A stretch of DNA of 44,672 nucleotides from Selenomonadaceae bacterium (GTDB lineage: Bacteria > Bacillota > Negativicutes > Selenomonadales > Selenomonadaceae): contig JAFXTD010000057.1 in NCBI GenBank assembly GCA_017535925.1, positions 1 through 44,672 of the forward strand, read 5' to 3'. The notes under the pieces are model-generated. The model worked only from the letters and a program-made list of their open reading frames with translations, had not been told where the DNA came from and searched no databases. Shown piece by piece: positions 25,289-34,465 of the stretch (positions are counted from its first letter, which is position 1; each line of letters begins with the position of its first letter). The position numbers were made by a program, and so were the translations under genes.

Positions 25289-26950
25289 TTGATAAGAAAA
25301 ATTTTGCTGAGTCTCCTCATTTTAATTGCGGCGACTTCAGCGGCTCAAGCGGCGGAAGAAAAATCCGAATCGACTTTCAACGAACGAAAAGCCAATCTTG
25401 CCGAGATAAGCGACATTCGCGTCGGCTACGGTTCGGGAACGGTTCGTATCGTCATAGACACGACAAAGCAAGTTGACTTCTCCGAGTTCACAATCGAAAA
25501 TCCTTCACGCGTCATAATCGACCTCAAAGATTCGTGGCTTAATCCGAAAGTTCAGCGCGAGATTGAATTGAAATCTTTGGCGGCGAAAAAAATTCGTGTG
25601 GCGCAATTCAATTCCTCGACCGTCCGAATTGTAATCGAAACGATGGCGGAGACAAAACCTTTTCATCTGCAAGGCGGTCCGAAAGGCTATCGATTTGTTA
25701 TCGACGTGGGCAATGCCGAATTCAAGCCGCCTGTCGAAACGGATAAGCCCGACGACAAAGCTTTAAAAGAAAAACAGGAACAGGAGCTTAAAGAGAAACA
25801 AGAGCGCGAGCTTAAAGAGAAACAGGAACGCGAGCTTAAAGAGAAGCAAGACGCCGAACTTCAGGCGAAATTGGAACGCGAGCGCGAACTTGAACGTCGT
25901 GAACGTGAACTTGAACAGCGTGAACGCGAGCTCAAAGAGCAACAAGAACGTGAACTCAAAGAACAGCAAGAGCGTGAACTTCAAGAAAAACGGGAACAGG
26001 AACTCAAAGAACAACAGGAACGCGAACGTGAACTTGAACGCCGCGAACGTGAACTTGAACAGCGCGAACGTGAGTTGAAAGAAAAACAGGAACGCGACCT
26101 TAAAGAGCAGCAGGAACGCGAGGCTAAAGAAAAAGAAAAACAGGAACGCGAACTTAAGAAACAACAGGAACGCGAGAAGAAGGAAAAACTTGAACAAGAG
26201 ATAAAAGCTCAACGCGAACGCGAGAAGGAACTCAAGAAACAACAGGAACGCGAGAAAAAGGAAAAAGAAAAGAAAGACAAAGATAAGGATAAAGATAAAA
26301 AGGACGACAAAGACAAAGAAGCCGACACACCGTTTAAAGATTTGGAAGATGATTTGGGTGAGATAACTGCGCTAAGCGGAAAGAAAATTGTAATCGACCC
26401 GGGACACGGCGGCAACGACGCGGGCGCAATCGGACCGACGGGCGTCATGGAAAAAAATGTCACGCTCAAAGTTGCATTGGAACTCAAGAAATTGCTTGAG
26501 GCGGAAGGCGCGCAAGTTATCTTGACACGCGAAACTGACCAAACCGTTTCCGAAAAAGGTGCCAAAGCCTCCGACATCGAGGAACTCGGCGCAAGATGCG
26601 AAGTCGCCAACAAAAACGGCGCGGACATTTTCATTTCGATTCACGCAGACAGCTTCACACGCCCCGAAGCTCGCGGCACGACCGGCTACTACTACAGCAA
26701 GAGCACTTCCGGCAGAGGTCAAAAGCTTGCCGATTGTATTCGCCGAAATTTGGTTGAACAACTCGGCACGCCAAGCAGAGGAACTCAACCTTGCAACTTT
26801 TTCGTAGTCAAACATACAGACATGCCCGCCACGCTCATTGAACTCGGATTTATCTCAAACAAAGACGAAGAAAAACTTTTGGATTCAAAGGAAGGCGTTC
26901 GGAAAGCGGCGCAAGGAATTCTTGACGGCATTGAAGATTATTTCGGCTGA
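25289..26950 (+). CDS. N-acetylmuramoyl-L-alanine amidase with AMIN domain and long charged helix
   Basis: The enzyme cleaves the amide bond between muramic acid and the stem peptide in the cell wall. The 553-residue protein has a signal peptide (1-21, ending AAQA), an AMIN targeting domain at about 35-140 and about 190 residues almost wholly of E, K, R, Q and L in 8-residue units such as EKQERELK. A K/D-rich stretch and an Amidase_3 domain from about 370 follow. Zinc ligands are visible as DPGHGG, the glutamate of GVMEKN, and SIHAD, with catalytic-type LIELGFISN at the end. The charged part should be a single alpha helix or coiled coil. The start is TTG 25289 with GAGGAGG upstream. Confidence 0.92.
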   Translation: MIRKILLSLLILIAATSAAQAAEEKSESTFNERKANLAEISDIRVGYGSGTVRIVIDTTKQVDFSEFTIENPSRVIIDLKDSWLNPKVQREIELKSLAAKKIRVAQFNSSTVRIVIETMAETKPFHLQGGPKGYRFVIDVGNAEFKPPVETDKPDDKALKEKQEQELKEKQERELKEKQERELKEKQDAELQAKLERERELERRERELEQRERELKEQQERELKEQQERELQEKREQELKEQQERERELERRERELEQRERELKEKQERDLKEQQEREAKEKEKQERELKKQQEREKKEKLEQEIKAQREREKELKKQQEREKKEKEKKDKDKDKDKKDDKDKEADTPFKDLEDDLGEITALSGKKIVIDPGHGGNDAGAIGPTGVMEKNVTLKVALELKKLLEAEGAQVILTRETDQTVSEKGAKASDIEELGARCEVANKNGADIFISIHADSFTRPEARGTTGYYYSKSTSGRGQKLADCIRRNLVEQLGTPSRGTQPCNFFVVKHTDMPATLIELGFISNKDEEKLLDSKEGVRKAAQGILDGIEDYFG

Positions 26951-26956
26951 TAAAAA

Positions 26957-26989
26957 AAATTTCCCCGTTTGTCGCGGGGATTTTTTTTT
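26957..26989 (+). terminator. Terminator after the amidase gene
   Basis: TCCCCG pairs with CGGGGA across an 7-nt loop and nine T follow, starting about 10 bases after the stop codon. Confidence 0.85.
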
Positions 26990-27032
26990 GCAACTTGAGA
27001 AAGTGTCAAGCCGCCTGCATAAAAAATTATTA

Positions 27033-27185
27033 GAGCGTGTTGGTAAAGTCAAAATTATCGAGTGACGAGGAATTTTTTCGACTGACGAGGCGTAAGCGCG
27101 AAGGCGTACTGCGGTACGTCGAGCGCGAAACAACAACGTCAGGCGGAAAAATAACCGGCACTTATTAAAATTTACCGACAGCCCC
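27033..27185. mobile_element. 153-bp MITE with IS-type terminal inverted repeats
   Basis: The left end GAGCGTGTTGGTAAA (27033-27047) and the right end, complement of GGGGCTGTCGGTAAA (27171-27185), form imperfect inverted repeats. Both are flanked by TA (27031-27032 and 27186-27187), consistent with a TA target duplication. The ends match the IS edge at 122-137 and the lone end at 34468. No ORF is inside, only short palindromes such as CGTAC/GTACG. It is probably a non-autonomous derivative of the IS5-like element. The right flank supplies the TAG stop of the AAA ATPase gene. Confidence 0.75.
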
Positions 27186-28039
27186 TAAAGTTTTGCGGCG
27201 TTGGCTCTCTTGCTTGCCAAAATATTTTCCACCGCCTCGAAGACCAATTTTTTATCAAGCTCGTCGGCTTTGAGGCGGGCGGCTTTGAAGGCGGCGTTCA
27301 ACATTGCGTTTGAAATGTCCGAACCGCTGATGCCGTCAAATTTTTTTGCAAGCTCGTCGAAGTCAAGATTATTCGGAACTTCCAAAGGAGTGTACATGCG
27401 CCAAAGTTTTTTTCGGCAAGCTTCGTCGGGCAAAGTAAATTTCACGTGGACAGAAATTCTGCGCATGAACGCCGGGTCAAAGTTCTCAATAAAATTCGTC
27501 GCGAAGATTATAAAATCTTGGAACTCATTCATCAACATTAACATAACCGAGCGCGTTTGATTCACGCTGACATCAACGGCTTGCGTCATGTTGGTTACGC
27601 GCTTGCTTAAAATCGCATCCGCCTCGTCGAAAAACAAAATGCTGTTAGAATTCTTCGCCGCCTCGAACGCTTTGCGAATATTTTTCGGAGTTTCGCCCAC
27701 AAATTTTGATTCAATGTCCGCGTAGTTGACGATTAAAATTTTTCTGCCCAAATTTTTTGCGATTGCATGAGCCGCCATAGTTTTACCGGTTCCGGGCGCG
27801 CCGTAAAGATTGATTCCGATTCGCCGAGAAAATTTGTGCGTGCGTTTGAAGCCCCACAGCTCAAAAACTCTGTGCGCATTGTCCGCGTAGGTCGCCACGT
27901 CCAAAATCTGCGCTCTGACTTCTTCGGGCAAAATTATTTCGTCCAATGACCATTTCGGCTCTTCGGGAATAAAAATTTCTTCGGCGGGTTGTGCGACCGG
28001 CTTTGTTTCGTCGGCGGCATGTTTTGGATTTACCGGCAT
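27185..28039 (-). CDS. AAA-family ATPase next to a restriction-modification gene
   Basis: The 284-residue protein has one classical AAA module after a disordered, acidic N-terminus of about 30 residues: Walker A GAPGTGKT (80-87), Walker B SILFFDEAD (to 141), sensor-1 IIFATN and arginine-finger region DPAFMRRI. A small helical lid domain ends with SGSDISNAMLNAAFKAARL, as in FtsH, spastin or Vps4-like ATPases. ATG 28039 follows three bases after the restriction-modification stop with GGAGG upstream, so the two are one operon. Its stop codon is in the MITE target, so the original C-terminus may have been altered. A partner role with the upstream protein is inferred from position. Confidence 0.82.
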   Translation of the reverse strand: MPVNPKHAADETKPVAQPAEEIFIPEEPKWSLDEIILPEEVRAQILDVATYADNAHRVFELWGFKRTHKFSRRIGINLYGAPGTGKTMAAHAIAKNLGRKILIVNYADIESKFVGETPKNIRKAFEAAKNSNSILFFDEADAILSKRVTNMTQAVDVSVNQTRSVMLMLMNEFQDFIIFATNFIENFDPAFMRRISVHVKFTLPDEACRKKLWRMYTPLEVPNNLDFDELAKKFDGISGSDISNAMLNAAFKAARLKADELDKKLVFEAVENILASKRANAAKL

Positions 28040-28042
28040 GAT

Positions 28043-31000
28043 TTATCCCTCCAAAAATTTTATTGCGGCGTCTTCGCCAAGTTCTATCGCAAGCTCGACG
28101 GCTCGTTTCGCTCTCGATAAAAGTTTTTCCGATTCGCTACGCAGTCTGAATGATTCGGCAACCTGCGCGGCGATTTTTTCTTGCAAGGCTCCTTCGATTA
28201 TCGGCAACGGCAAATTTAAAAAGTTTTCTCTCGATATTGCCGTTAAAATTGTTCCCGTGCATTGTTGCCGCATTAAATTTTGCATTAACTCCGACTTAAA
28301 CAATACTAACAACGTCTCCGAATTGAAATTTTTTGACTCGACGACGAAAAATCCTGTCGAACATAAAGCACCGTCATTTTCCGCCGTTATCAGCGCGCAA
28401 TTCTGCAACGAACCTTCGATTGACGAAATAATTACTTGTCCTTTTTTGACAATTCGCCGCGCTCGCGTCGGTAATTCTTCGCCTAAAATTTCATCGGGCG
28501 TTGAAATATTTCCGTTCGTCTCAACGTTCGCAAGCTCAATGTATTTATAAATCGTTTTCGGCTTCGGCATAAAGTTTTTGTCGCGAATTTTGCAAAGCTC
28601 TCCGACTGTGCCCGCGACCGTCATAAAATTTTTTATGTCATCATACTTTGGCTGATAAAATTCTGCGTCGAGGCGTCCGCTCAATCCGAATGACATGCTG
28701 AAATTTTTTATCGCTACGTTTTCGCTACTCGGTTTAAAATTTTCCAAGCCCAAAGCCTCCGATAAAATTTTTTCCGCCGCGTGATAGTTTTCGTCGGCTC
28801 GCTCACTCAAGTTGAACGCCGCTTGAACGATTTCTTTTATTATCGACTGAAAATCTTTTCCGAACACAGGAATTTTTATATCTCGAAACTTTGCTGGACT
28901 AAAATTCGTTTGATTGCCCTTCATTGAATTTTTATCAATTTCAATTCGTCCATATCGACAATTTAAAAACGTCATAAGAATTTCTGGATTGATTAAATCG
29001 TTAGTTACCACTCTGAAAAGATAAGACGCGAAAGCAAAATTTTTGTCGCGCATGACGACCGCCGAACGCCCGACCAAATTTGGATTGCCGTTCGTCCGAA
29101 TTATCAACACGTCACCTTTTCGCAAGTGCAAAGATTCAAACTCGGTCTTTGTCAAAATGTGGCAGAATTTTTGCGGCATGCCAACAAATCCATTGCTTAA
29201 TTCATTCAATCTCAAGACAGGATAGCCGCCGGAAGGATTTTCATCACAAAATTTTGATGTGCCGTATTGAATTTCTTTGACAATATTTTTTCCACGCAAA
29301 AGTTTCGTATAAGAAAAAGTTTCTGCGTTATAATATTCGGCTTCGAGACGAAAATAATCTGTCGCCGCCGCGCAGGTCGATAAAAAAATTTCTGTACATT
29401 CCAGCTCCTCCGACAAAATTTTATATTTAGCGGCGTCGAAGGAGCCTTGCTCAAAAAAACTTAAGCCCTCACGCTTGGCGAACTCAATAAAAGCCTCGGC
29501 GATGCCGTCGCGTGTCTTGCCGTCGTGATTAAAGAGGTCGTGCTTAACGATTGTGTGATTGTGATTGTCGCGCAGAAGCTTTCCGTCGCGGGTCTCCAAA
29601 ATTTTTTCGCCGGAATTATCTTTTGAGGGTTCGCGCATGGTCGCAAAGAAAATCGGGTAATCGTCGCGGCGCGGGCAAAGTTCATCGTCCCATTTCTGCA
29701 CAAAGAGGACGCTGGTTTTGGTTCCGGTGTGCGGCTTGAAAACATTTCCGTGAAGACCTACGACGGCAAGAATTCTGCAACGCTCTGCAATAAAATCGCG
29801 GATATATTTATCGCTTGAGTTGTTGAAGCGGCCTTGCGGAAGAACAATCGCCATGCGACCGCCGGGCTTGAGGAAATTTAAATTGCGTTCGATGAAAAGA
29901 ATATCGCGCCCGACCTTCGATTGATATTTACCTTTTGAATTTTTGCCGAGTTCGTATTTTGCAATGATTCTGCTCTCCTTAATGTCGCCCGCGAACGGAG
30001 GATTAGCCATGACAATATCGAAGTTGAACTTTGAATTATCATTTTTAACGGCGCGTAGCTTTCGCAAACCTTTCCAGCCGTCGTTGTAAATGTCCAGCCA
30101 ATCTTCGTCGATAATTTCGTCCCAGCGTTCATAATCGAGCGTGTTAAGGTGCAAAACATTAGTTTTTCCGTCGCCGGCAATTAAATTCAGCGTTCGGGCA
30201 ACGCGCACGGTTTTCTCGTCGAAGTCGATAGCGAAAATATTTTTGTCGACATAATCTTCACATTCGGGCGGCTTGCGTTCGAGAGTAAAGAGATGACTTT
30301 GTTCAATGCCTTTGGATTCTAAAATCTTTTTCCAGACAAAAAAAGTTGTATGGACGGGGAAGCCGCACGAGCCTGCAGCCGTATCAATCATAGTTTCATT
30401 ACTCTTCGGGTTGAGCATTTTGACGCACATATCAATCACGTAACGCGGCGTAAAAAATTGTCCCTTTTCTCCTTTTTGCGATTTACTCATCAAATATTCA
30501 AAAGCGTCGTCAATCACGTCGAGGTTTGAATTAAAAAGCTTGACGCCCTGCAAAGAGGAAACGCAAATTGCCAAATGCGACGGTGTCAATTTTATTTTGT
30601 CGTCGTCGGCGAATATGCCCGCCCATTTATTTTTTGCGCGGTCGAAAAGATTTTGAATCGTGTCTTTAAGTTCGGCGTCCGTCTCTCCGTAGTTCCAAAA
30701 CTCCAGCACACGAGTTTTATCGCGCCCGCCGAGCATTTCGTCATAAAGTTTGGTGTAGATGAGTTTAAAAACTTCCTCGAAAACGTCGACGCCGGCATTG
30801 GCAAGTACTTCGTCTTCAAGTTCGCGGATAAGGTCGGCGAGCGTTTTGTTTTCGCGCAAAAGTTTATCTTCGGCGATGAGATTTTCAATCGTGCGTCGTT
30901 CGCGGAGAATGTCTTTTAATTTTTGTCCTGCGCGAGGGATGTCGGGAATGTCTTCAAAGTAATTCGGGTCTTTGCGGTGGTAGAAAGAAATTTTTTCGCC

Positions 31001-31423
31001 GTTCGACCAGACGCCCATAGTCGCGCCCGTTGCGTTGCAGTAGGATTTGAGTTGTCCTTTGCCGTCTTTGAGCTTGGGCTTTTTGACTTCAACAATGATG
31101 TATTCGACATTCGGGCGATTCGGTTCAAAAATGACAATGTCGGCACGTTTGACTTCGCGCCCGAAATGAATCGCGTGCTCGACTTCCATTTGAGAAATTT
31201 TGTAGCCGTATTCGTCGATAAGTTTGCGGATAAACATTTGGCGAACGGCTTCTTCGGGCGTGAGGCGAATTTCTTTGCCGCGAACGAAACATTTTATAAA
31301 AGGCGTCTCCTTGCCGCGAACAATTTTTGTGTAAGCCGCCGCCTCGACTGCCGCAATCTGTTCGGGCTTAAAGATTGTGCTCTTGTGCGTCGAGTCGCTG
31401 AATAAATTTTCAAGTTGATACAA
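28043..31423 (-). CDS. Single-chain restriction-modification protein: nuclease, adenine methylase and specificity domains
   Basis: The 1126-residue protein fuses three parts. Residues 1-180 resemble the HsdR N-terminal (HSDR_N_2-like) nuclease fold, with D95, E112 and K114 as a PD-(D/E)xK site (ADIVIFE then VEVKK). Residues about 240-640 are an HsdM-like N6-adenine methylase with KGEKGQFFTPRYV, DTAAGSCGFPVH and the catalytic NPPF near 474. Residues about 690-1126 carry two target-recognition domains with coiled-coil spacers, as in HsdS. No translocase motor is present, so this resembles a type IIG/IIB enzyme built from type I parts. The start is TTG 31423, with a strong AGGAGGTGA. Confidence 0.87.
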   Translation of the reverse strand: MYQLENLFSDSTHKSTIFKPEQIAAVEAAAYTKIVRGKETPFIKCFVRGKEIRLTPEEAVRQMFIRKLIDEYGYKISQMEVEHAIHFGREVKRADIVIFEPNRPNVEYIIVEVKKPKLKDGKGQLKSYCNATGATMGVWSNGEKISFYHRKDPNYFEDIPDIPRAGQKLKDILRERRTIENLIAEDKLLRENKTLADLIRELEDEVLANAGVDVFEEVFKLIYTKLYDEMLGGRDKTRVLEFWNYGETDAELKDTIQNLFDRAKNKWAGIFADDDKIKLTPSHLAICVSSLQGVKLFNSNLDVIDDAFEYLMSKSQKGEKGQFFTPRYVIDMCVKMLNPKSNETMIDTAAGSCGFPVHTTFFVWKKILESKGIEQSHLFTLERKPPECEDYVDKNIFAIDFDEKTVRVARTLNLIAGDGKTNVLHLNTLDYERWDEIIDEDWLDIYNDGWKGLRKLRAVKNDNSKFNFDIVMANPPFAGDIKESRIIAKYELGKNSKGKYQSKVGRDILFIERNLNFLKPGGRMAIVLPQGRFNNSSDKYIRDFIAERCRILAVVGLHGNVFKPHTGTKTSVLFVQKWDDELCPRRDDYPIFFATMREPSKDNSGEKILETRDGKLLRDNHNHTIVKHDLFNHDGKTRDGIAEAFIEFAKREGLSFFEQGSFDAAKYKILSEELECTEIFLSTCAAATDYFRLEAEYYNAETFSYTKLLRGKNIVKEIQYGTSKFCDENPSGGYPVLRLNELSNGFVGMPQKFCHILTKTEFESLHLRKGDVLIIRTNGNPNLVGRSAVVMRDKNFAFASYLFRVVTNDLINPEILMTFLNCRYGRIEIDKNSMKGNQTNFSPAKFRDIKIPVFGKDFQSIIKEIVQAAFNLSERADENYHAAEKILSEALGLENFKPSSENVAIKNFSMSFGLSGRLDAEFYQPKYDDIKNFMTVAGTVGELCKIRDKNFMPKPKTIYKYIELANVETNGNISTPDEILGEELPTRARRIVKKGQVIISSIEGSLQNCALITAENDGALCSTGFFVVESKNFNSETLLVLFKSELMQNLMRQQCTGTILTAISRENFLNLPLPIIEGALQEKIAAQVAESFRLRSESEKLLSRAKRAVELAIELGEDAAIKFLEG

Positions 31424-31491
31424 AAAAAATCACCTCCTCAATTCGGGAGGGATTGTATCATAAATATTAATCCTTGCAAAAAAATTTTCCG

Positions 31492-32724
31492 TCAAGCCAA
31501 ATAATGGCTGAAGTTTCCGATTGTCAGCGCGGGGAAAATTTTTTTGAGTTCGCGCAGAAAATCTTTTGTGCCGAGAAAATTTTTATCGGTCGGCATGACG
31601 GAAAAAAATTCGTCGGGGTCGTAATTCAGATTGCGGACTTGAATCATTTGCACGGGCAGTTCTTCCAAAAATTTTTTCCACGCGGCAAATTCCGATTCGC
31701 GGTCGTTGAAGCCGGGCATGTACAGCATATTCAACGAGACGTGAACATTTTTATCGAGGGCGTAGCGGATTGAATTTTTCACGGCGTCGAGTTTGTAACC
31801 TGCGCGATAGTAGCGTTGATAATTTTCGGTGTCCGCGCTGATAATCGAGACGCGCATCGAATCCAAGCCCGCGTCGACGATTTTTTTTATGCCGAGCGTG
31901 TTGCCGGCGTTCGTGTTGATATTGATTTGCCCGCGTGAAGTTTTTTCGCGAATTTTTTTTATCGCCGCAGAAATATTTTCCGCCATGAGTGACGGCTCGC
32001 CCTCGCAACCCTGACCGAAACTGATAATTCCCTCTTGCGCGTGAGACAAATGATAAATTCCAAGCTCGGAAATTTCTTCGACGGTCGGCTTGAAAGTGAT
32101 TCGGCTTTGCGGACTCGGACAACACTCCGAACTTTGCAAAGAGATACAGCCCAAACAATTTGCGTTGCACTTCGGCGAAGTCGGCACTCCGCACTCCCAA
32201 CGCCGATAAAATAAATTTTGCGCCGTCAAACAATGCCACTCCAAAGAACACTTCGCAACCTGCGCGACGATTCGATTATCGGGCAAGTCCTTTTTCACGC
32301 GGCGAATAAGATTTTTTAGTTTCGACGTGTTAAAGTGTTGCGGATTCCACTTGTGATTTTCGTCGGTGTAAATTGCGGCAGCATGAAGTTCATCTTTGTA
32401 GAGGACGACGGCTGTGTAACCGTACAGCGGCAAAATTTGTGCGCGAGGATTTTTCTTGAAGGCGGGCAAATGCGTTCGCGTGTAACCTTGAGGCAAAATC
32501 GCAGAGACCGCCAGTCCTTTGAGAGGCAAAAATTTTCCGTTCCGAAAACCGATTGCTTGACGTTGAGGAAGGAACATTAAATCAGCCGAATCGGGCAGCT
32601 TGATTAAATCTTCGGGCTTGAGCTTGAAAAATTTTTCGCCGACTCTCCCGACGCCTTCCGCCTCCGGTTCGTCGAAAATGTTTCCGTGCTCGTCAGCCGT
32701 CAATGCCGTTATTTGATTCTTCAT
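31492..32724 (-). CDS. Radical SAM protein of unknown function
   Basis: The 410-residue protein has about 180 residues without recognised motifs, then a radical SAM cluster motif CNANCLGC with an extra C run SSECCPSPQ. The barrel motifs GEPSL, NINTNAGN, MRVSIISAD and LNMLYMPGFND follow. The pattern resembles pyruvate formate-lyase-activating-type barrels, but no family can be named. ATG 32724 lies inside the end of pth (32-bp overlap) with GAGGA upstream, so the gene is coupled to pth. A role in translation or RNA is only a guess from that neighbour. Confidence 0.75.
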   Translation of the reverse strand: MKNQITALTADEHGNIFDEPEAEGVGRVGEKFFKLKPEDLIKLPDSADLMFLPQRQAIGFRNGKFLPLKGLAVSAILPQGYTRTHLPAFKKNPRAQILPLYGYTAVVLYKDELHAAAIYTDENHKWNPQHFNTSKLKNLIRRVKKDLPDNRIVAQVAKCSLEWHCLTAQNLFYRRWECGVPTSPKCNANCLGCISLQSSECCPSPQSRITFKPTVEEISELGIYHLSHAQEGIISFGQGCEGEPSLMAENISAAIKKIREKTSRGQININTNAGNTLGIKKIVDAGLDSMRVSIISADTENYQRYYRAGYKLDAVKNSIRYALDKNVHVSLNMLYMPGFNDRESEFAAWKKFLEELPVQMIQVRNLNYDPDEFFSVMPTDKNFLGTKDFLRELKKIFPALTIGNFSHYLA

Positions 32725-33301
32725 TGATTTTTTTCCTCTTGGGATTGAATTTGTTCATGGCGTTGTTGATTCCCTCTTTGAAAATGCACTCAACGGCGGG
32801 CACAAGTTCCTCAATCGTCGCAGAAATTTTTTCGGCATCCTCTTGCGTGAAGGGACTCAACACGTGATGATTGACCGTCCAAAATTTCGGAGGACGACCG
32901 ACACCGATTCGCACGCGAGGAAAATTTTGTTCGCCGCCGAGATGTTGGATAATCGATTCGACACCGTGATGACCGCCGCCGCTGCCTTTCGGGCGCAAAC
33001 GAATCATGCCGAGCGGCAAGTCCATATCGTCATGGGCAACGACAAGATTTTGAACGTCGACTTTATAAAAATTCATAATCGGAGCAACAGCCTCGCCGCT
33101 CAAGTTCATGAAGGTTTGCGGCTTGACGATTAAAATTTTTTCGCCGTCGAGGAAACCTTCGGCAACGAGCGCATTAAATTTTTCGCGCCAATTATCGGCA
33201 GAAATTTTTTCGGCAAGCAAATCGGCAAGCATGAATCCGACATTGTGTTTGGTTTTGGCGTATTCGGGTGTGGGATTGCCCAGCCCGACAAAAATTTTCA
33301 T
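32693..33301 (-). CDS. pth: Peptidyl-tRNA hydrolase
   Basis: Pth releases peptides from peptidyl-tRNA that has dropped off ribosomes. The 202-residue protein starts FVGLGNPTPEYAKTKHNVGF with the catalytic histidine at 19 and N9. It has KPQTFMNLSGEAV, the conserved VVAHDDMDLPLG and GSGGGHHGVESI. Length and order are standard. The start overlaps the stop of the upstream hydrolase by four bases. Confidence 0.96.
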   Translation of the reverse strand: MKIFVGLGNPTPEYAKTKHNVGFMLADLLAEKISADNWREKFNALVAEGFLDGEKILIVKPQTFMNLSGEAVAPIMNFYKVDVQNLVVAHDDMDLPLGMIRLRPKGSGGGHHGVESIIQHLGGEQNFPRVRIGVGRPPKFWTVNHHVLSPFTQEDAEKISATIEELVPAVECIFKEGINNAMNKFNPKRKKINEESNNGIDG

Positions 33302-34206
33302 AAGCTTTCCTCCAGAAAATCGAAAACTTTATCGAAATAAGCGGCGGGATTTTTGCGTTTGGCATCAGCATGACCCGCGCCCGCCACGACAAATTTTTCT
33401 TTGGGCGCAACGGCTTTATCGTAAAGTTTCGTCATCATATCGAAGGGAACAAGCCCGTCCTCGTCGCCGTGAATAAAAAGTATCGGCACTTTGATTTTAT
33501 CGACGACTTCAAGCGGCGCGGCGTCGGAAATTTTTACGCCGGTCTTGAACTTGCAAACATAATCGGCGCAGGGCATGACGGGATATTCGGGCAAGCCGAA
33601 AATTTTATTAAGTTGAGCGGTGAACATTTCGTAAGCGGAAGTGTAGCCGCAATCCTCGACGACGGCGCATAAATTTTTCGGCTCAAGGGCGGCAGTCATC
33701 ATGACGGTCGCGGCACCCATTGAAACGCCGTGCAAAATAATTTTCGCGTCGGGATTGTCTGAAATAATTTTTTCCGCCCAATCGAAAATGTCACGACTTT
33801 CCAACGCACCCATTGTGATAAATTTTCCTTCGCTCTCGCCCGCCGCTCGCAAATCGGGAACCAAAACATTCCAGCCGCGCTTTAAATATTCTTCGGCGTA
33901 ATCGTAAGCGTAAGTTCCATCGCGCCCGTAGCCGTGAACCAAAATTGCCCAGCGATTAGAATTTTCGGCGGGGAAAAATCTTTTGGCGTGAAGTTTCAGC
34001 CCGTCGAAACTCTCAAGCGACCAATCTTCGTTTTGAAAGTTCGGAACAGGCGGTGCTTTCAAATTCGGGTCGGCGATATTCGCGCAGGCTTTCGGCGGCG
34101 ATAAATCTTCTCCGCGTTCCAAGGCGAAGTCAACAAAATAATCACCGACGGCATAAAAACACAGCACAACCAAAAAATTATTACAAGACTTTTTCTCATG
34201 ATACAC
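33298..34206 (-). CDS. Membrane-anchored alpha/beta hydrolase, N-terminus probably frameshifted
   Basis: The body has the alpha/beta-hydrolase landmarks: oxyanion run ILVHGYGRDG, nucleophile GVSMGA (serine), acid HGDEDG and histidine GAGHAD. It resembles the BAAT/peptidase-S9-like hydrolases of Firmicutes with an N-terminal anchor; substrate unknown. The frame as given opens at GTG 34206, only one base after AAGGAG, which is too close. ATG 34199 is well spaced but in another frame. Adding one T to the T6 run at 34172-34177 would join MRKSLVIIF to LVVLCFYAVGDYFVDFALER, a convincing anchor. So a one-base deletion, slippage site or sequencing error is likely. It overlaps pth. Confidence 0.75.
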   Translation of the reverse strand: MYHEKKSCNNFLVVLCFYAVGDYFVDFALERGEDLSPPKACANIADPNLKAPPVPNFQNEDWSLESFDGLKLHAKRFFPAENSNRWAILVHGYGRDGTYAYDYAEEYLKRGWNVLVPDLRAAGESEGKFITMGALESRDIFDWAEKIISDNPDAKIILHGVSMGAATVMMTAALEPKNLCAVVEDCGYTSAYEMFTAQLNKIFGLPEYPVMPCADYVCKFKTGVKISDAAPLEVVDKIKVPILFIHGDEDGLVPFDMMTKLYDKAVAPKEKFVVAGAGHADAKRKNPAAYFDKVFDFLEESL

Positions 34207-34221
34207 TCCTTAAACGACAAA

Positions 34222-34244
34222 GGCGGAAGTCGTGAACTCCCGCC
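34222..34244 (-). terminator. Hairpin downstream of tRNA-Pro(CGG)
   Basis: On the minus strand GGCGGGAGT pairs with ACTTCCGCC (one G-U) around a short loop, followed by TTTGTCGTTT. The T tract is weak. Confidence 0.6.
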
Positions 34245-34258
34245 TCGAATTTCAATAT

Positions 34259-34335
34259 TGGTCGGGTTGACAGGATTTGAACCTGCGACCCCCGCGTCCC
34301 GAACACGGTGCTCTACCAAACTGAGCCACAACCCG
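34259..34335 (-). tRNA. tRNA-Pro (anticodon CGG)
   Basis: The minus strand folds as a full cloverleaf: acceptor CGGGTTG/CAACCCG, a D arm with GGCTCAGTTTGGTAGAGC, anticodon stem CCGTG/CGCGG with loop TTCGGGA (anticodon CGG), T arm GCAGGTTCAAATCCTGT and an encoded CCA (34259-34261). Total length is 77 nt. Confidence 0.95.
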
Positions 34336-34465
34336 TAAAACATTTGCGATTATAGCAGAGGTTTTTTCAAAATGCAATACCGCACAGACAAAAATTATGG
34401 GAATCGGGAACCGATTATGACTGCTTGCCCGCAAAAATGAGAATCGCCCGCTCGTTGCAAAGTAT

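Noticed and set aside
25763..26242. Minus-strand ORF rich in F and L
   Set aside because: It is the antisense shadow of the E/K/R-rich repeats of the amidase and has no ribosome binding site.
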